The position numbers were made by a program, and so were the translations under genes. DNA of 64,000 nucleotides from Streptomyces sp. NRRL S-118 (lineage in GTDB: Bacteria > Actinomycetota > Actinomycetes > Streptomycetales > Streptomycetaceae). The DNA lies in assembly GCF_000716335.1 (NCBI RefSeq), contig NZ_KL591015.1:14409-78408 (forward strand), read 5' to 3'. The notes under the pieces are model-generated. The model was given only the letters and a program-made list of their open reading frames with translations. It made no database searches and was not told the DNA's origin. Positions 44,492 to 52,670 of this stretch are shown here, one piece after another. How positions within the stretch are numbered: position 1 is the stretch's first letter; each line of letters opens with the position of its first letter.

Positions 44492-44927
44492 CCATGACCG
44501 GCAGGGACGCCGCGACCGGGGGGCCAGGGGGCGGCGGCGTTCCTCGCCGGTGGGAGCCCGTGGACGCCGGGACCCCGGCCTCCATGACCACCGCCCGGGC
44601 AGGCCGGAAGCACGTGCGCCCGCCCGCGCCCCGACGAAGCACTGCACCGGCCCGCGCCCAGGCGCCGGAGCGGCGTCGCGGGGCGCGGTCCTGCACAGCG
44701 AAATCTCGCCATGCCTGCCTCTGAGAAAGGACCTTGCGCGCGACCACTACACCCGGAGCGCTCTGAGCGCAGTGGTGTTCGGGTCCGGCTTCCCGGTCGC
44801 GGGCTTCGTGCGGGAGTCGATGCGGGCCTTCGGCGACGGCGTCCTCGTGCGGACGTACCGCAGGCCGCGGTGAGGAGCCGGCCGCTGCCGCCTGTCCGGT
44901 TTGTCCACTAGGCAATAGTCTGGATCC
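44492..44927 (+). other. 436-bp stretch downstream of the encapsulin gene; possible eroded gene
   Basis: A small frame starts at ATG 44494 and ends at 44724 (76 residues, rich in Gly, Pro, Ala and Arg), with no fold in view. In another frame, codons from about 44720 to the stop at 44873 have normal Streptomyces third-position bias and read ARDHYTRSALSAVVFGSGF then PVAGFVRESMRAFGDGVLV. This looks like the C-terminal end of a protein whose beginning is lost or frame-shifted. I cannot name it. Confidence 0.4.
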
Positions 44928-45146
44928 ATGGGCAGTGAAGGACACCGGACCGTCCACCGCCCGCAGGCCGGGCCCGAGCATCTGTGCCCCGCCTGCGGAC
45001 GGCCGGTCGGTACGACGATGAAGCGGCGGAAGATCCTCGGCGTGTGGGCGCCCGTGTGGGAGCCCCGGCCCTGCCGGAACCCCGACTGTGCGCTGTACGT
45101 CGGGGAGGTGGCGGACGAGTCGGGCAAGGGGGCGGAGACCGGCTGA
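44928..45146 (+). CDS. small zinc-ribbon protein
   Basis: 72 residues with C-x2-C (LCPACGRP) and a second C-x4-C (PCRNPDCALY), a four-cysteine ribbon around a basic linker TTMKRRKILGVWAPVW. It probably binds zinc; function unknown. ATG 44928 is used, with a TAGTCT-like -10 about 10 bases upstream, so its mRNA may be leaderless or nearly so. Confidence 0.68.
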   Translation: MGSEGHRTVHRPQAGPEHLCPACGRPVGTTMKRRKILGVWAPVWEPRPCRNPDCALYVGEVADESGKGAETG

Positions 45147-45207
45147 AGTCCGGCCCGGGGGTGACCGGCCGCACGCCGTAGCCGGTCGTACCGCTACAGT
45201 CCGCGCC

Positions 45208-45654
45208 ATGTCATCGGAGTCGACGGAAGTCTGGACCGGCTGGTACCGGGACCGCCGGGGTGCGGAAGCGATCACCATCACGGCGGACGGGGGGCGCATC
45301 GCCACCCGCATCAGGGGCGTGGAGTACACGGGCGCCAGTTGCGCCGCGCTGCGGGCGGCGGAGGAGAACGGCGGCCTGCCGCTCGCCGGCTGCGTCCTGG
45401 AGTGGGACCTGCCGCTGCCGGTCGTCATCGACGACACGCCCCAACGGTCCACGCTCAGCTGCCTGTTGGCGCTCGGTGAGGCACTCTCCGACGGCTCACC
45501 CGAGAGAGTGGATCTTCAGCTGACCCTGCACTTCGGTGGGGCGGCGTACGAGTCCGGCGTGGCCGGCGGCGACTTCGACCTCGCCCTGGCGCGCATCCTG
45601 CGCCAGCTCCCGCCCGGTTCCCGCTTCGTCCGCAGGCTCCTCGAAGCCGCCTGA
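45208..45654 (+). CDS. conserved hypothetical protein (DUF6304-like)
   Basis: 148 residues with no signal or membrane segment. It begins WTGWYRDRRGAEAITITADG and holds a strand-rich middle (VLEWDLPLPVVIDDTPQRSTLSCLLALGEAL) and a helical end. I recognise it as a widespread Streptomyces hypothetical family, perhaps DUF6304, but can give no function. ATG 45208 is used, 61 bp after the zinc-ribbon gene, so they may be cotranscribed. Confidence 0.65.
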   Translation: MSSESTEVWTGWYRDRRGAEAITITADGGRIATRIRGVEYTGASCAALRAAEENGGLPLAGCVLEWDLPLPVVIDDTPQRSTLSCLLALGEALSDGSPERVDLQLTLHFGGAAYESGVAGGDFDLALARILRQLPPGSRFVRRLLEAA

Positions 45655-45693
45655 CGCGGGGCGCCGGCCGCGGCGTACCGTCCGGGGCGACAG

Positions 45694-45726
45694 GAGGGGC
45701 GCCCCGCGGCTCGCGGGACGCCCCTC
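45694..45726. terminator. bidirectional terminator before snapalysin gene
   Basis: GAGGGGCG (45694-45701) pairs with CGCCCCTC (45719-45726) between two converging genes; the loop is itself GC-rich and can pair further. Confidence 0.72.
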
Positions 45727-45738
45727 TGCGCGTGCGGG

Positions 45739-46389
45739 CTAGGAGGACGCGGCCGCGGCGACCGCCGCCGCCAGGCCGTTGCGCCACAGGGAGTCGACGC
45801 GGCTGCGTTCCTGCGCGTTCGGCTGGGCGTTCTGGCAGGACGGACCGGGGCCGCCGCCCGACATCAGCTCGCTGCACGGGCCCGAGTAGTGGTCCGGCAG
45901 GCCGAGGACGTGGCCGGTCTCGTGGGCGGTGACCCGGGTGGAGTTGTAGACCTGGTTCTGCCGGTAGTCGAGGAAGATGTAGCCGCGGCCGTGCCCGTCG
46001 GTCGAGGCGTACGAGCCGCGCGAGTCGTTGCCCTCGTAGTACCGGAAGTCCGGGTTGCTGCCCTCCTGGAGCTTCACGTTGGTGACGGAGCTGTTCCAGA
46101 TCTGCGTGGAGCGGGCTATCTGGGTGCGGAAGCTGGGGGCGTTGGCCGCCGAGTACACGACGGTGACGGCCAGGGCGCCCGGGTTCGCGGCGCGCTTCTC
46201 GGCGACCGACTTCATCACGGCGTCGTGGAACGCCTTGTTCGCCCGGGCGTTCTCGGCCGACCCGGCGTAGGCGGCGAAGCCGGGCACGGGGGAGGGCGCC
46301 GCGGCGGCGCTGACGGTCGTGGCCGGTACGGCTGCCAGAGCCGCGGTCAGGCTCAGGGCAGCGGCCAGCACGGCCTTGGGGTGTCTCAT
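45739..46389 (-). CDS. snpA: snapalysin, secreted M7 small neutral metalloprotease
   Basis: 216-residue preproprotein. The signal peptide ends near SAAAAP (about 30), a propeptide of about 40 residues follows, then the catalytic domain. The zinc motif is [11 protein letters not shown], with His156, Glu157, His160 and Asp166 as third ligand, unusual outside the M7 family, and the Met-turn is SELMSGG. Snapalysin cleaves milk proteins outside the cell in S. lividans. ATG 46389 is used. The divergent LysR gene is the usual activator partner. Confidence 0.93.
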   Translation of the reverse strand: MRHPKAVLAAALSLTAALAAVPATTVSAAAAPSPVPGFAAYAGSAENARANKAFHDAVMKSVAEKRAANPGALAVTVVYSAANAPSFRTQIARSTQIWNSSVTNVKLQEGSNPDFRYYEGNDSRGSYASTDGHGRGYIFLDYRQNQVYNSTRVTAHETGHVLGLPDHYSGPCSELMSGGGPGPSCQNAQPNAQERSRVDSLWRNGLAAAVAAAASS

Positions 46390-46470
46390 GGGGGGCTCCT
46401 ATGCGGTCCTGAACGGTTGGGTGGACACGTTCGGTGGGACAGAGTGTCGGGGAGCCCGCGCGCGTACGGA

Positions 46471-46502
46471 TGATGCCAACTCCCGATAGGACAGCGGCAT
46501 CA
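46471..46502. promoter_or_regulatory. inverted-repeat operator between snpA and snpR
   Basis: TGATGCC (46471-46477) and GGCATCA (46496-46502) form a perfect 7-bp inverted repeat with an 18-bp spacer, about 80 bp from either gene start. It is a good candidate LysR binding site. Confidence 0.6.
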
Positions 46503-46582
46503 CGCGTCACCCCGCTCAACAGCCGCTGCCGGCCTCCGTCCTGAGTCTGGTGTGGCGCAAGGTGCCGCCTTACGCTCGGGAC

Positions 46583-47533
46583 ATGGAGCTGGAGGTGAGG
46601 CACCTTCGGGCGCTGTGCGCCATCGCGGACACGGGAAGCCTGCACAAGGCCGCCCGCCGGCTCGGCACCAGCCAGCCGTCCCTGACGACCCAGTTGCGCC
46701 GCATCGAACAGGCCCTGGGGGCGGAGCTGTTCACCCGCGAGCGCACCGGTTGCCGCCCCACCCCGCTGGGCCACGCCGTCCTCAGCCGCGCCCGCCCCCT
46801 GGTGGCGCAGCTGGAGCGGCTCGTCAGCGACACCCGCGCCGCCGCCGCGCACGCCGACGGCGTCGCCCGGCTGCGCATCGGCTCCACCGCCAGCCGGGTG
46901 CTCGCCGGCTGGTTGCGCCGGCTGCGCGGGCGGCTGCCGGGCACCGACATCACGCTGCAGATGGACGTCTCGGCGGGCGCGCTGCTGCGCGGCCTGGCCG
47001 CGGGGCGGCTGGACGTCGCCTTCGTCCACGAGGTGGAGGGCTGTCCGCTGCGGGTGCCGGAGGGGCTGGAGCGGCGCGTCCTGGTGGAGCGCGAGCCGCA
47101 GTTCATCTCCCTGCCGAGGGACCACCCGGCCGCCGCCGCGCCGGTCGTGGACCTGGCCGACCTGGCAGGCGACCGGTGGATGGTCGACCCGACGGTGGAC
47201 GGCGAGTGGGACGGGCTGCGACGGGTGCTGTGGGCGGCGGGGATCGACCCGCCGGTGCTGCACGGCGACTACCACACCGCCGCGTCGCTCATCGTGGCCG
47301 GCGAGGCGGTGGCGCCGTGCCAGCCGACGTCGGGGCCGCGCGACGACATGGCGATCCGGCCGTTACGGGACGACCCCCTCGCCGTACGGCTGCTGCTCTA
47401 CCACCGGCCCGGCACCGAGACCGACGCCGTCTACACCGAGCTCGCCGCCGCGTACCGTGAGGCGGCCCTGGGCACGGCGACGTACCGCCAGTGGCTGTTG
47501 CGCCACGGCAGCCCCCTGCTCCCGGCGGCCTGA
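46583..47533 (+). CDS. snpR: LysR-family regulator of snapalysin
   Basis: 316-residue LysR regulator. The helix-turn-helix is at about residues 17-36 (GSLHKAARRLGTSQPSLTTQLRRIEQALGAELFTRERTG), and a periplasmic-binding-type effector domain follows from about 90. ATG 46583 is used (MELEVRHLRALC). Divergent placement from snpA matches the known SnpR/MprR type of activator, though the inducer is unknown. Confidence 0.88.
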   Translation: MELEVRHLRALCAIADTGSLHKAARRLGTSQPSLTTQLRRIEQALGAELFTRERTGCRPTPLGHAVLSRARPLVAQLERLVSDTRAAAAHADGVARLRIGSTASRVLAGWLRRLRGRLPGTDITLQMDVSAGALLRGLAAGRLDVAFVHEVEGCPLRVPEGLERRVLVEREPQFISLPRDHPAAAAPVVDLADLAGDRWMVDPTVDGEWDGLRRVLWAAGIDPPVLHGDYHTAASLIVAGEAVAPCQPTSGPRDDMAIRPLRDDPLAVRLLLYHRPGTETDAVYTELAAAYREAALGTATYRQWLLRHGSPLLPAA

Positions 47534-47550
47534 CGGACTGCCGGGAGCAG
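47516..47550 (+). terminator. terminator spanning the snpR stop codon
   Basis: CTGCTCCCGGC (47516-47526) pairs perfectly with GCCGGGAGCAG (47540-47550); the snpR stop lies in the loop. The 288-bp gap to the next gene end (47534-47821) has nothing else recognisable. Confidence 0.75.
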
Positions 47551-47821
47551 GCCGGTACGGCGCCATGACCCCCGGGGGACAGCGGTCAACCGCCCGGTCT
47601 TCCGCTGCACGGCGCTGACCTGGTCTCTTGGTGATGGATGGCGATGGGGTGCGACGGTCTTGACCGGGTGTCCTGCGGACTGTGTGCGGACCGCCGACGG
47701 TGACGTCTGTGCCATCAGTTGGGGCGGAGGTGAGCTCGTTGCAGTTGGCGAGGGGACGCGCCTCGGCCGGCCGGTTGTCTGCGCATGTGGATCGGCCGCA
47801 TCGTGCTCGGCGAGGTCGGTG

Positions 47822-49054
47822 TCAGTCGTCGGTGGCCTGGTAGAGCGTGGTCCAGAAGTCGTGGATGAGCCGCGCCGAGTCGGGGGTGGACATCCCGATC
47901 TGGGTCAGCAGGATTCCGGTGAGCTGGTTGTCCGGGTCGGCGTAGGCCGTGGTGCCGGTACCTCCGTCCCAGCCGAACTGACCGATGGGGGCGTGGTCGC
48001 CACGATGGGTGCGCACTGCCATCCCGAAGCCCCAGCCGCCCTGCTGCCCCTGGCCGACCGTGATGTGGGCGACGTTCCTGTACATGGCGTTCCAGGCGGC
48101 TTGTTGCTCGGGCGTGAGGCGGTTGGTGGTCATCAGCTCGACGGCGGGCCGGGACAAGATCCGTTCGCTGCCGTGCATGCCGTGGTTCAGCAGCATCTGG
48201 AAGTAGGCGTGGTAGTCGTCGGCGGTGGACACCAGCCCGCCGCCGGCGCCCTGGAACGCCGGAGGCCGACTGCTCCTTCCGCCTTCCGCCTCGTCCCACA
48301 CGAGGAACTCTCCGGTCTGCGGGTCGGGCCCGTAAAGGGGCGGCAGCCGGTCGATCTTGCCGGCGGGCACGTGGAAACCGGTGTCCTTCATCCCCAGCGG
48401 CTCCAGGATGCGTTCGCGCAGGAACGTCTCCAACGGCCGGCCCGCGACCCTGGCGACAAGCACGCCGAGTACCTCGTTGCTGAGGTCGTACTGCCACCGC
48501 TCTCCGGGCTGGTACGACAGCGGCAGCTCGCCGAGGCGGCGCATCCACTCGTCCGGTTCGGGCGCCGGCCCGGAGGCGACGCTGTAGTCGAGCCGCTCGA
48601 ACGTCGCGGCCCTGATCGGGGAGTCCAGCAGGCCGAAATCCACTCCGAGCCCGAACGTCGAGGTCATCAGGTCCCGTACGGTGATCGGGCGCCGGGCCGG
48701 CACGGTGTCCTCCAGCGGGCCGTCGGGCCGCTTCAGCACCCGGCGGTCGGCGAGTTCGGGCAGCCATGGATCCACCGGCTCGTCCAGCCGCAGCCTGCAC
48801 TCGTCGAGCAGGACCATCGCCGCCGCCATCGTGACCGGCTTGGAGGCGGACGCCATCCGGAAGATCGTGTCCCGGCGCATCGGCGCGCCACCGTCACAAC
48901 GCATCGTGCCGATCGCTTCGACGTGCGTCCGGCCGCCGCGGCTGACCAGGGCGACCAGCCCGGGAATCCTCTTGGACTCGACATGCCGCGCCAGCACCTC
49001 GCGCAGTCGGCGGAGCCCTGCTTCGGAGAAGCCGCTGTTGCTCTGGCCCATCAT
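47822..49054 (-). CDS. serine beta-lactamase-fold esterase / class C-like hydrolase
   Basis: 410-residue penicillin-binding-protein-fold hydrolase without a signal peptide. The catalytic S-x-x-K is in RMASASKPVT (about residue 71), and the Y-x-N-like motif is YDLSNEVLGVLVA (about 173). The later strand reads GWDGGTGTTAYADP in place of the KTG box, as in EstB-like esterases. Its job is more likely ester or peptide cleavage than beta-lactam resistance. ATG 49054 follows GGGAG. Divergent from merR. Confidence 0.82.
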   Translation of the reverse strand: MMGQSNSGFSEAGLRRLREVLARHVESKRIPGLVALVSRGGRTHVEAIGTMRCDGGAPMRRDTIFRMASASKPVTMAAAMVLLDECRLRLDEPVDPWLPELADRRVLKRPDGPLEDTVPARRPITVRDLMTSTFGLGVDFGLLDSPIRAATFERLDYSVASGPAPEPDEWMRRLGELPLSYQPGERWQYDLSNEVLGVLVARVAGRPLETFLRERILEPLGMKDTGFHVPAGKIDRLPPLYGPDPQTGEFLVWDEAEGGRSSRPPAFQGAGGGLVSTADDYHAYFQMLLNHGMHGSERILSRPAVELMTTNRLTPEQQAAWNAMYRNVAHITVGQGQQGGWGFGMAVRTHRGDHAPIGQFGWDGGTGTTAYADPDNQLTGILLTQIGMSTPDSARLIHDFWTTLYQATDD

Positions 49055-49118
49055 GAATCTCCCTTGTCGACAGTCTTCGACCGAGCCCCTTCGAGGCGGC
49101 CATGTGAGGAGCGTGCAG

Positions 49119-49133
49119 CTTGACCCAAGGTCA
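49119..49133. promoter_or_regulatory. inverted-repeat operator between esterase and MerR genes
   Basis: TTGACC-CAA-GGTCAA is a perfect 6-bp inverted repeat with a three-base centre, 65 bp upstream of the esterase start. A further half-site GGTCAA overlaps at 49134-49139. Likely bound by the divergent MerR protein. Confidence 0.6.
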
Positions 49134-49187
49134 AGGTCAATGCCGATCGGGGCCATGGGCTGAGGGGCTCGCGCTACCCTCGCCCCT

Positions 49188-49331
49188 GTGATCGTCCGCA
49201 ACCCGTGGCTCAAGGCGAGCGCGAAGGTCGCCGGCGACCAACGCCTATTTCTGCGCAAGGACTTCCAGGCCGCCGCCGTAGCCGTCGCGGTCTGCGAGAC
49301 CGCGGCCGTCCACGATCCGGAGGTGTGCTGA
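49188..49331 (+). CDS. possible 47-residue leader ORF before merR
   Basis: GTG 49188 opens a 47-codon frame (VIVRNPWLKASAKVAGDQRL... to VC) that stops 4 bp before the merR ATG. Codon third positions look coding. A -10-like TACCCT at 49175-49180 would give a leaderless start exactly at this GTG. It may be a small cotranscribed protein or a translated leader; no family is recognised. Confidence 0.4.
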   Translation: MIVRNPWLKASAKVAGDQRLFLRKDFQAAAVAVAVCETAAVHDPEVC

Positions 49332-49335
49332 GCCG

Positions 49336-50112
49336 ATGGCGGACGGGCTCACGATCGGCCAGGCGGCGGCGTTCGTCGGCGTCACGATCAAGACGGTGCG
49401 GCACTATCACCGGCTCGGCCTGGTCGCCGAGCCGGAACGTGATGGTTCCGGCTACCGGCGTTACGGGTCGGCCGACCTCCTCCGGTTGGTCCAGGCCCGG
49501 ACCTTGGCCGGGGCCGGCGTCCCGCTGGCCGAGATCGGTGAGCTCCTCGACGCCGATCCCGAGAGGTTCGCCGCCGCCCTGGACGACGTCCATCACCGGC
49601 TCACCGAACGGATCGAGGACCTGATCGCGCGACGCGACACACTGCACCGGCTCGCCCATGGCGACCGGGCCCTGCTGCCCGACCGGGCCTGCACGGTCCT
49701 GGACCGACTCGCCGATCTCGGCTTCGGCCCCGACTACGTGGCCGCGCAACGGGAGGCTCTCGTGCTGTCCCGGGCGCTGGTTCCGGAGATCTTCGACAGT
49801 TTCCTGACCCTGCTCGAGCACTGGCTGGACGACCCCGAGTTCGTCGAACTGACCAAGCGCGGCCTGGATGCGAGGTCCTGGGATCCCGACGACCCGCGGA
49901 TCGAGGAGCTTGCGTCCGCGCTGGCCGACAAGCTGCTGGCCGACCCCGCGCCGCTGGCCACGCCGACCGGATTGCGCAAGCAGTCCGACGCCGCCGCCCG
50001 GTACGGATTGGTCAACCACCACCGGGAGGACCGGGAGTCGTCCATCGCCCGGCTGAACACGCTGGTAGAGGCGAACCTGCGCGCAGCCGGCATCGATATC
50101 CCGCATCAGTGA
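49336..50112 (+). CDS. MerR-family transcriptional regulator
   Basis: 258-residue MerR regulator with an N-terminal winged helix (TIGQAAAFVGVTIKTVRHYHRLGLVAEPERDGSGYRRYGSADLLRL, about 6-51) and a coiled helix (about 80-115). A long, unfamiliar C-terminal effector domain of about 140 residues follows, predicted helical. It lacks the Cys pattern of metal-sensing MerR proteins, so it is probably a ligand-sensing member. Likely target: the divergent esterase gene, through the inverted repeat. Confidence 0.85.
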   Translation: MADGLTIGQAAAFVGVTIKTVRHYHRLGLVAEPERDGSGYRRYGSADLLRLVQARTLAGAGVPLAEIGELLDADPERFAAALDDVHHRLTERIEDLIARRDTLHRLAHGDRALLPDRACTVLDRLADLGFGPDYVAAQREALVLSRALVPEIFDSFLTLLEHWLDDPEFVELTKRGLDARSWDPDDPRIEELASALADKLLADPAPLATPTGLRKQSDAAARYGLVNHHREDRESSIARLNTLVEANLRAAGIDIPHQ

Positions 50113-50315
50113 CGGCCGCTCGGCAGAACCGGTGCTGTGGCGAGACGCCCGCCTGCCCCGCCGTGTCCGGACCGGACCGACGATCGGGCGACCCTGCGCG
50201 GTGGTGCCCGACTGCACAGCGCGCCGTCGATGGGGAGCCAGGCCGTCCACACCGCCCGCTACGGCCCGTACGAGGTCACCTGCCTCGGCGGGATCCTCGT
50301 CCGCCGCCGGTGGGA

Positions 50316-51449
50316 TCAGCCCGGCGGCGGCCAGGGTCCGGCGAGCAGGCGTCCTGCCTCCTCGGTGATCGAGTGCGACAGGGGTTCCCGGTCGCCGTCT
50401 CGGATCGTCGCCCAGTCGTTGTAGGCAGCGGTCTTGTCGACCAGCGGCCTGAGCGCCCGGGGCCGGGCCAGAGCGCCCCACCCTTCGTACGTGATCAAGT
50501 CGCCGCCGGCGCCGGGGGCCAGGCTGCCGTTCACGATCAGCCGGAGCCACCAGCGGACGAGTTCCCAGCGGGCCGCTTCCCCGGGGAGGTCGGTGGTGTC
50601 GGCCGGGAGGTCCTGGAGCAGGCCGAGTTCGCTCAGCACCCGGTCGAATAGGGCGTCGGCCTGCTCGTGCTCGGAGCGTGACAGGCCGGCGAGGAGGGGA
50701 AGGGACTCCGTCTCGATGTCGAGGACCAGGGCCGTGAGGCCGGCCTCGATGAGCTGCTCCGGGCGGTGGCGGCGGCCGATCAGACGTTCCAGGGCCAGCA
50801 TCCGGATGCAGTCGACGGCCTCCTGCGCGGTCATGGCGTACGGCGTGAACGGCGTGGGCGCGGTGACGTCGATACCCGGTCCGCCCTCCACGAAGTACGA
50901 CCAGAAGCCGACGGTCGCGTGGGCGAGGAGGCCGCTCGACCGGCCGGCGAATTCGTGGTGGATGTAGTCGGTGAGGTCGTTCCCGTACAGGATGATGTCG
51001 GTCTGGTGGACGGACAGGACCGGGTGTCCGTACTCGCCCGCCGTGCCGGGCAGGTAGCGGTGTCCGTAGACCGGAACCAGCTTCGGTACGCTCTCCAGCT
51101 CGGTCCTGGCGACGCGCAGTGCCTCGGCTTTCCCCGCCGGCCTCGGCGGCCAGGCGGGATGCCAGAACACGTTGTGCTCCACGTCGAAGAGCACGCCCTC
51201 CACCGGCCACGCCAGCCGCCCGGCCAGGTCCTCGGGGTCGCCGTTGCGCCAGTCGGGCCACCGCGACGAGCCGCGGGGGAGCCCGGCGGCAAGGAAGACG
51301 CGGTGGTCCGCCGAGAAGGTGAAGCCGAACCGTGTCTCGACCGCGTCGAGCTCCCGCTCGGTGAGCCCCGGCCCGATCTCGGTTCGGAGCATGCCCTGGA
51401 GGGCACGGGCGGCTTCCGGGGTCAGGTGCGGAGGCGACGATGCGTTCAC
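50316..51449 (-). CDS. SMI1/KNR4 (SUKH) domain protein
   Basis: 377-residue protein with a SUKH/SMI1 domain near the N-terminus (about 20-140: LTERELDAVETRFGFTFSADHRVFLAAGLPRGSSRWPDWRNGD). The rest is helical and hydrophobic without clear motifs. SUKH proteins often serve as immunity proteins against toxins, but no toxin gene is next to it here. GTG 51449 is used (VNASSPPHLTPEAA). The gap 50113-50315 upstream of its stop holds no convincing gene. Confidence 0.75.
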   Translation of the reverse strand: MNASSPPHLTPEAARALQGMLRTEIGPGLTERELDAVETRFGFTFSADHRVFLAAGLPRGSSRWPDWRNGDPEDLAGRLAWPVEGVLFDVEHNVFWHPAWPPRPAGKAEALRVARTELESVPKLVPVYGHRYLPGTAGEYGHPVLSVHQTDIILYGNDLTDYIHHEFAGRSSGLLAHATVGFWSYFVEGGPGIDVTAPTPFTPYAMTAQEAVDCIRMLALERLIGRRHRPEQLIEAGLTALVLDIETESLPLLAGLSRSEHEQADALFDRVLSELGLLQDLPADTTDLPGEAARWELVRWWLRLIVNGSLAPGAGGDLITYEGWGALARPRALRPLVDKTAAYNDWATIRDGDREPLSHSITEEAGRLLAGPWPPPG

Positions 51450-51706
51450 GCCCGTCAGCGTAGTGAGCGGTGCGGGCGCGCATGCCGAAAATTGTGGCGG
51501 CCGACCATCGCCGGGCCGGCGGCGGTCAGCGGTCCTGCCGAGGGCGACGGCAAGCGCGGCGTCGCCGACGAACCCGGCGAGCTTCCGTCCCCGCTGCAAG
51601 ACCGCACCCGGGCCGTCATGGACGCCGTGCTCGGCGACCTGCGGTCCGGGTGCGGGCAGCTAAGCGGCACGGCCCGTGAACGTGCACGCAGGCCGCCTAG
51701 TGGAGA
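51450..51706. other. 257-bp region between SUKH gene and sodN
   Basis: A plus-strand frame shows partly coding-like bias (for example LQDRTRAVMDAVLGDLRSG) but has no start, no stop context and no family, so it may be a gene relic. The last 60 bp (51645-51706) are the 3' untranslated region of sodN and contain an imperfect hairpin built on GCACG / CGTGC. Confidence 0.4.
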
Positions 51707-52102
51707 TCAGGCCTTCTTGGTCTCCCAGAAGATCTTGTCGATCTCGGCGATGAGCTCGAGGGCCTTCTCGCCCGTCTTCGGGTCCGTCGAGGCCTTGGCC
51801 GCGGACAGCGCCTTCAGAGTGTCGTTGACCAGCTGGTGCAGCTGCGGGTACTTCTCGAAATGCGGGGCCTTGAAGTAGTCGCTCCACAGCACGGAGACGT
51901 GGTGCTTGGCCAGCTCCGCGCGCTGCTCCTTGATGACCGTGGCGCGGGCCTGGAAGTGGGGGTCGTCGTTGGCCTGCATCTTCTCCTGCGTGGCCTTGAC
52001 CGACTCGGCCTCGATGCGGGCCTGGGCCGGGTCGTAGACACCGCAGGGGAGGTCGCAGTGCGCGCTGACCTTCACCTTCGGGGCAAACAGGCGGGAGAGC
52101 AT
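51707..52102 (-). CDS. sodN: nickel superoxide dismutase precursor
   Basis: 131 residues: a 14-residue propeptide (MLSRLFAPKVKVSA) followed by the mature enzyme beginning HCDLPCGVYDP. The nickel hook uses the new N-terminal amine and His1, Cys2 and Cys6 of the mature chain. It is a four-helix bundle that forms a hexamer and dismutates superoxide in the cytoplasm. Cleavage is done by the divergent sodX product. In S. coelicolor it is induced by nickel, while the Fe enzyme is turned off, partly by an RNA cut from the sodN 3' end. Confidence 0.97.
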   Translation of the reverse strand: MLSRLFAPKVKVSAHCDLPCGVYDPAQARIEAESVKATQEKMQANDDPHFQARATVIKEQRAELAKHHVSVLWSDYFKAPHFEKYPQLHQLVNDTLKALSAAKASTDPKTGEKALELIAEIDKIFWETKKA

Positions 52103-52244
52103 TGAGCTGTCCTTCCTCGTGATCGTCTTCTCAGGTGGGACATTACTCCGTGGGGGTCGGCTTTTCGCGGGTGCCCCCGGGTGCTTAGGACAAAAGTCCA
52201 GGGCCACCATGGGACTCGTGGAGGAAGGACCTGGAGGTGCAGGA

Positions 52245-52670
52245 ATGACGGAGCAGGGGCGGGAGACCGGGGTGCCGTTCGGGATCGCCGAGGTCACGGG
52301 GCTCTCCATGGTGCCGACGCTCCGGCACGGGGACCAGTTGCTGGTGCACTACGGCGCCGAGCTGCGCGCCGGGCAGGTGGCCGTGCTGCGGCACCCCCTC
52401 CAGCAGGACCTGCTCATCGTGAAGCGGCTGGTCGAGCGGCGCCGCGAGGGGTGGTGGGTGCTCGGGGACAACCCGGACGCGGACGTGGTGGACAGCCGGG
52501 CGTTCGGAGCGGTGCCGGCCGAGCTGGTGCTGGGACGGGTACGGGCCCGGTACCGGGGCATCCGCCCCGGGCGTCAGCGGTCGCTCGGGGTGGTGCTCGC
52601 CTGGCTGGTGTCCGCGGTCCGCCTCGTGCCGGCCGACCGCTCCGTCTCCAGGCGCTTGCGGGCCCGGTAG
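52245..52670 (+). CDS. sodX: NiSOD-maturation S26 peptidase
   Basis: 141-residue signal-peptidase-like enzyme that removes the SodN propeptide. The catalytic Ser is in TGLSMVPTLRHGD (SMxP box, about residue 24) and the Lys in LLIVKRLVERR (about 64). GDNPDADVVDSRAFGAV is the late conserved block. It has no N-terminal membrane anchor, consistent with acting inside the cell. ATG 52245 follows GGAGGTGCAGGA. Its 3' end overlaps the converging CGNR gene by 97 bp. Confidence 0.93.
   Translation: MTEQGRETGVPFGIAEVTGLSMVPTLRHGDQLLVHYGAELRAGQVAVLRHPLQQDLLIVKRLVERRREGWWVLGDNPDADVVDSRAFGAVPAELVLGRVRARYRGIRPGRQRSLGVVLAWLVSAVRLVPADRSVSRRLRAR

Noticed and set aside
44419..44712. Minus-strand 97-codon frame behind the encapsulin gene
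   Set aside because: Composition is that of random GC-rich DNA (Arg, Pro, Gly, Ala) and it overlaps the end of the shell gene antisense.
50113..50315. Small gene in the gap after merR
   Set aside because: A plus-strand frame reads MGSQAVHTARYGPYEVTCLG but has no ribosome-binding site and no family, and it runs on into antisense of the SUKH gene.
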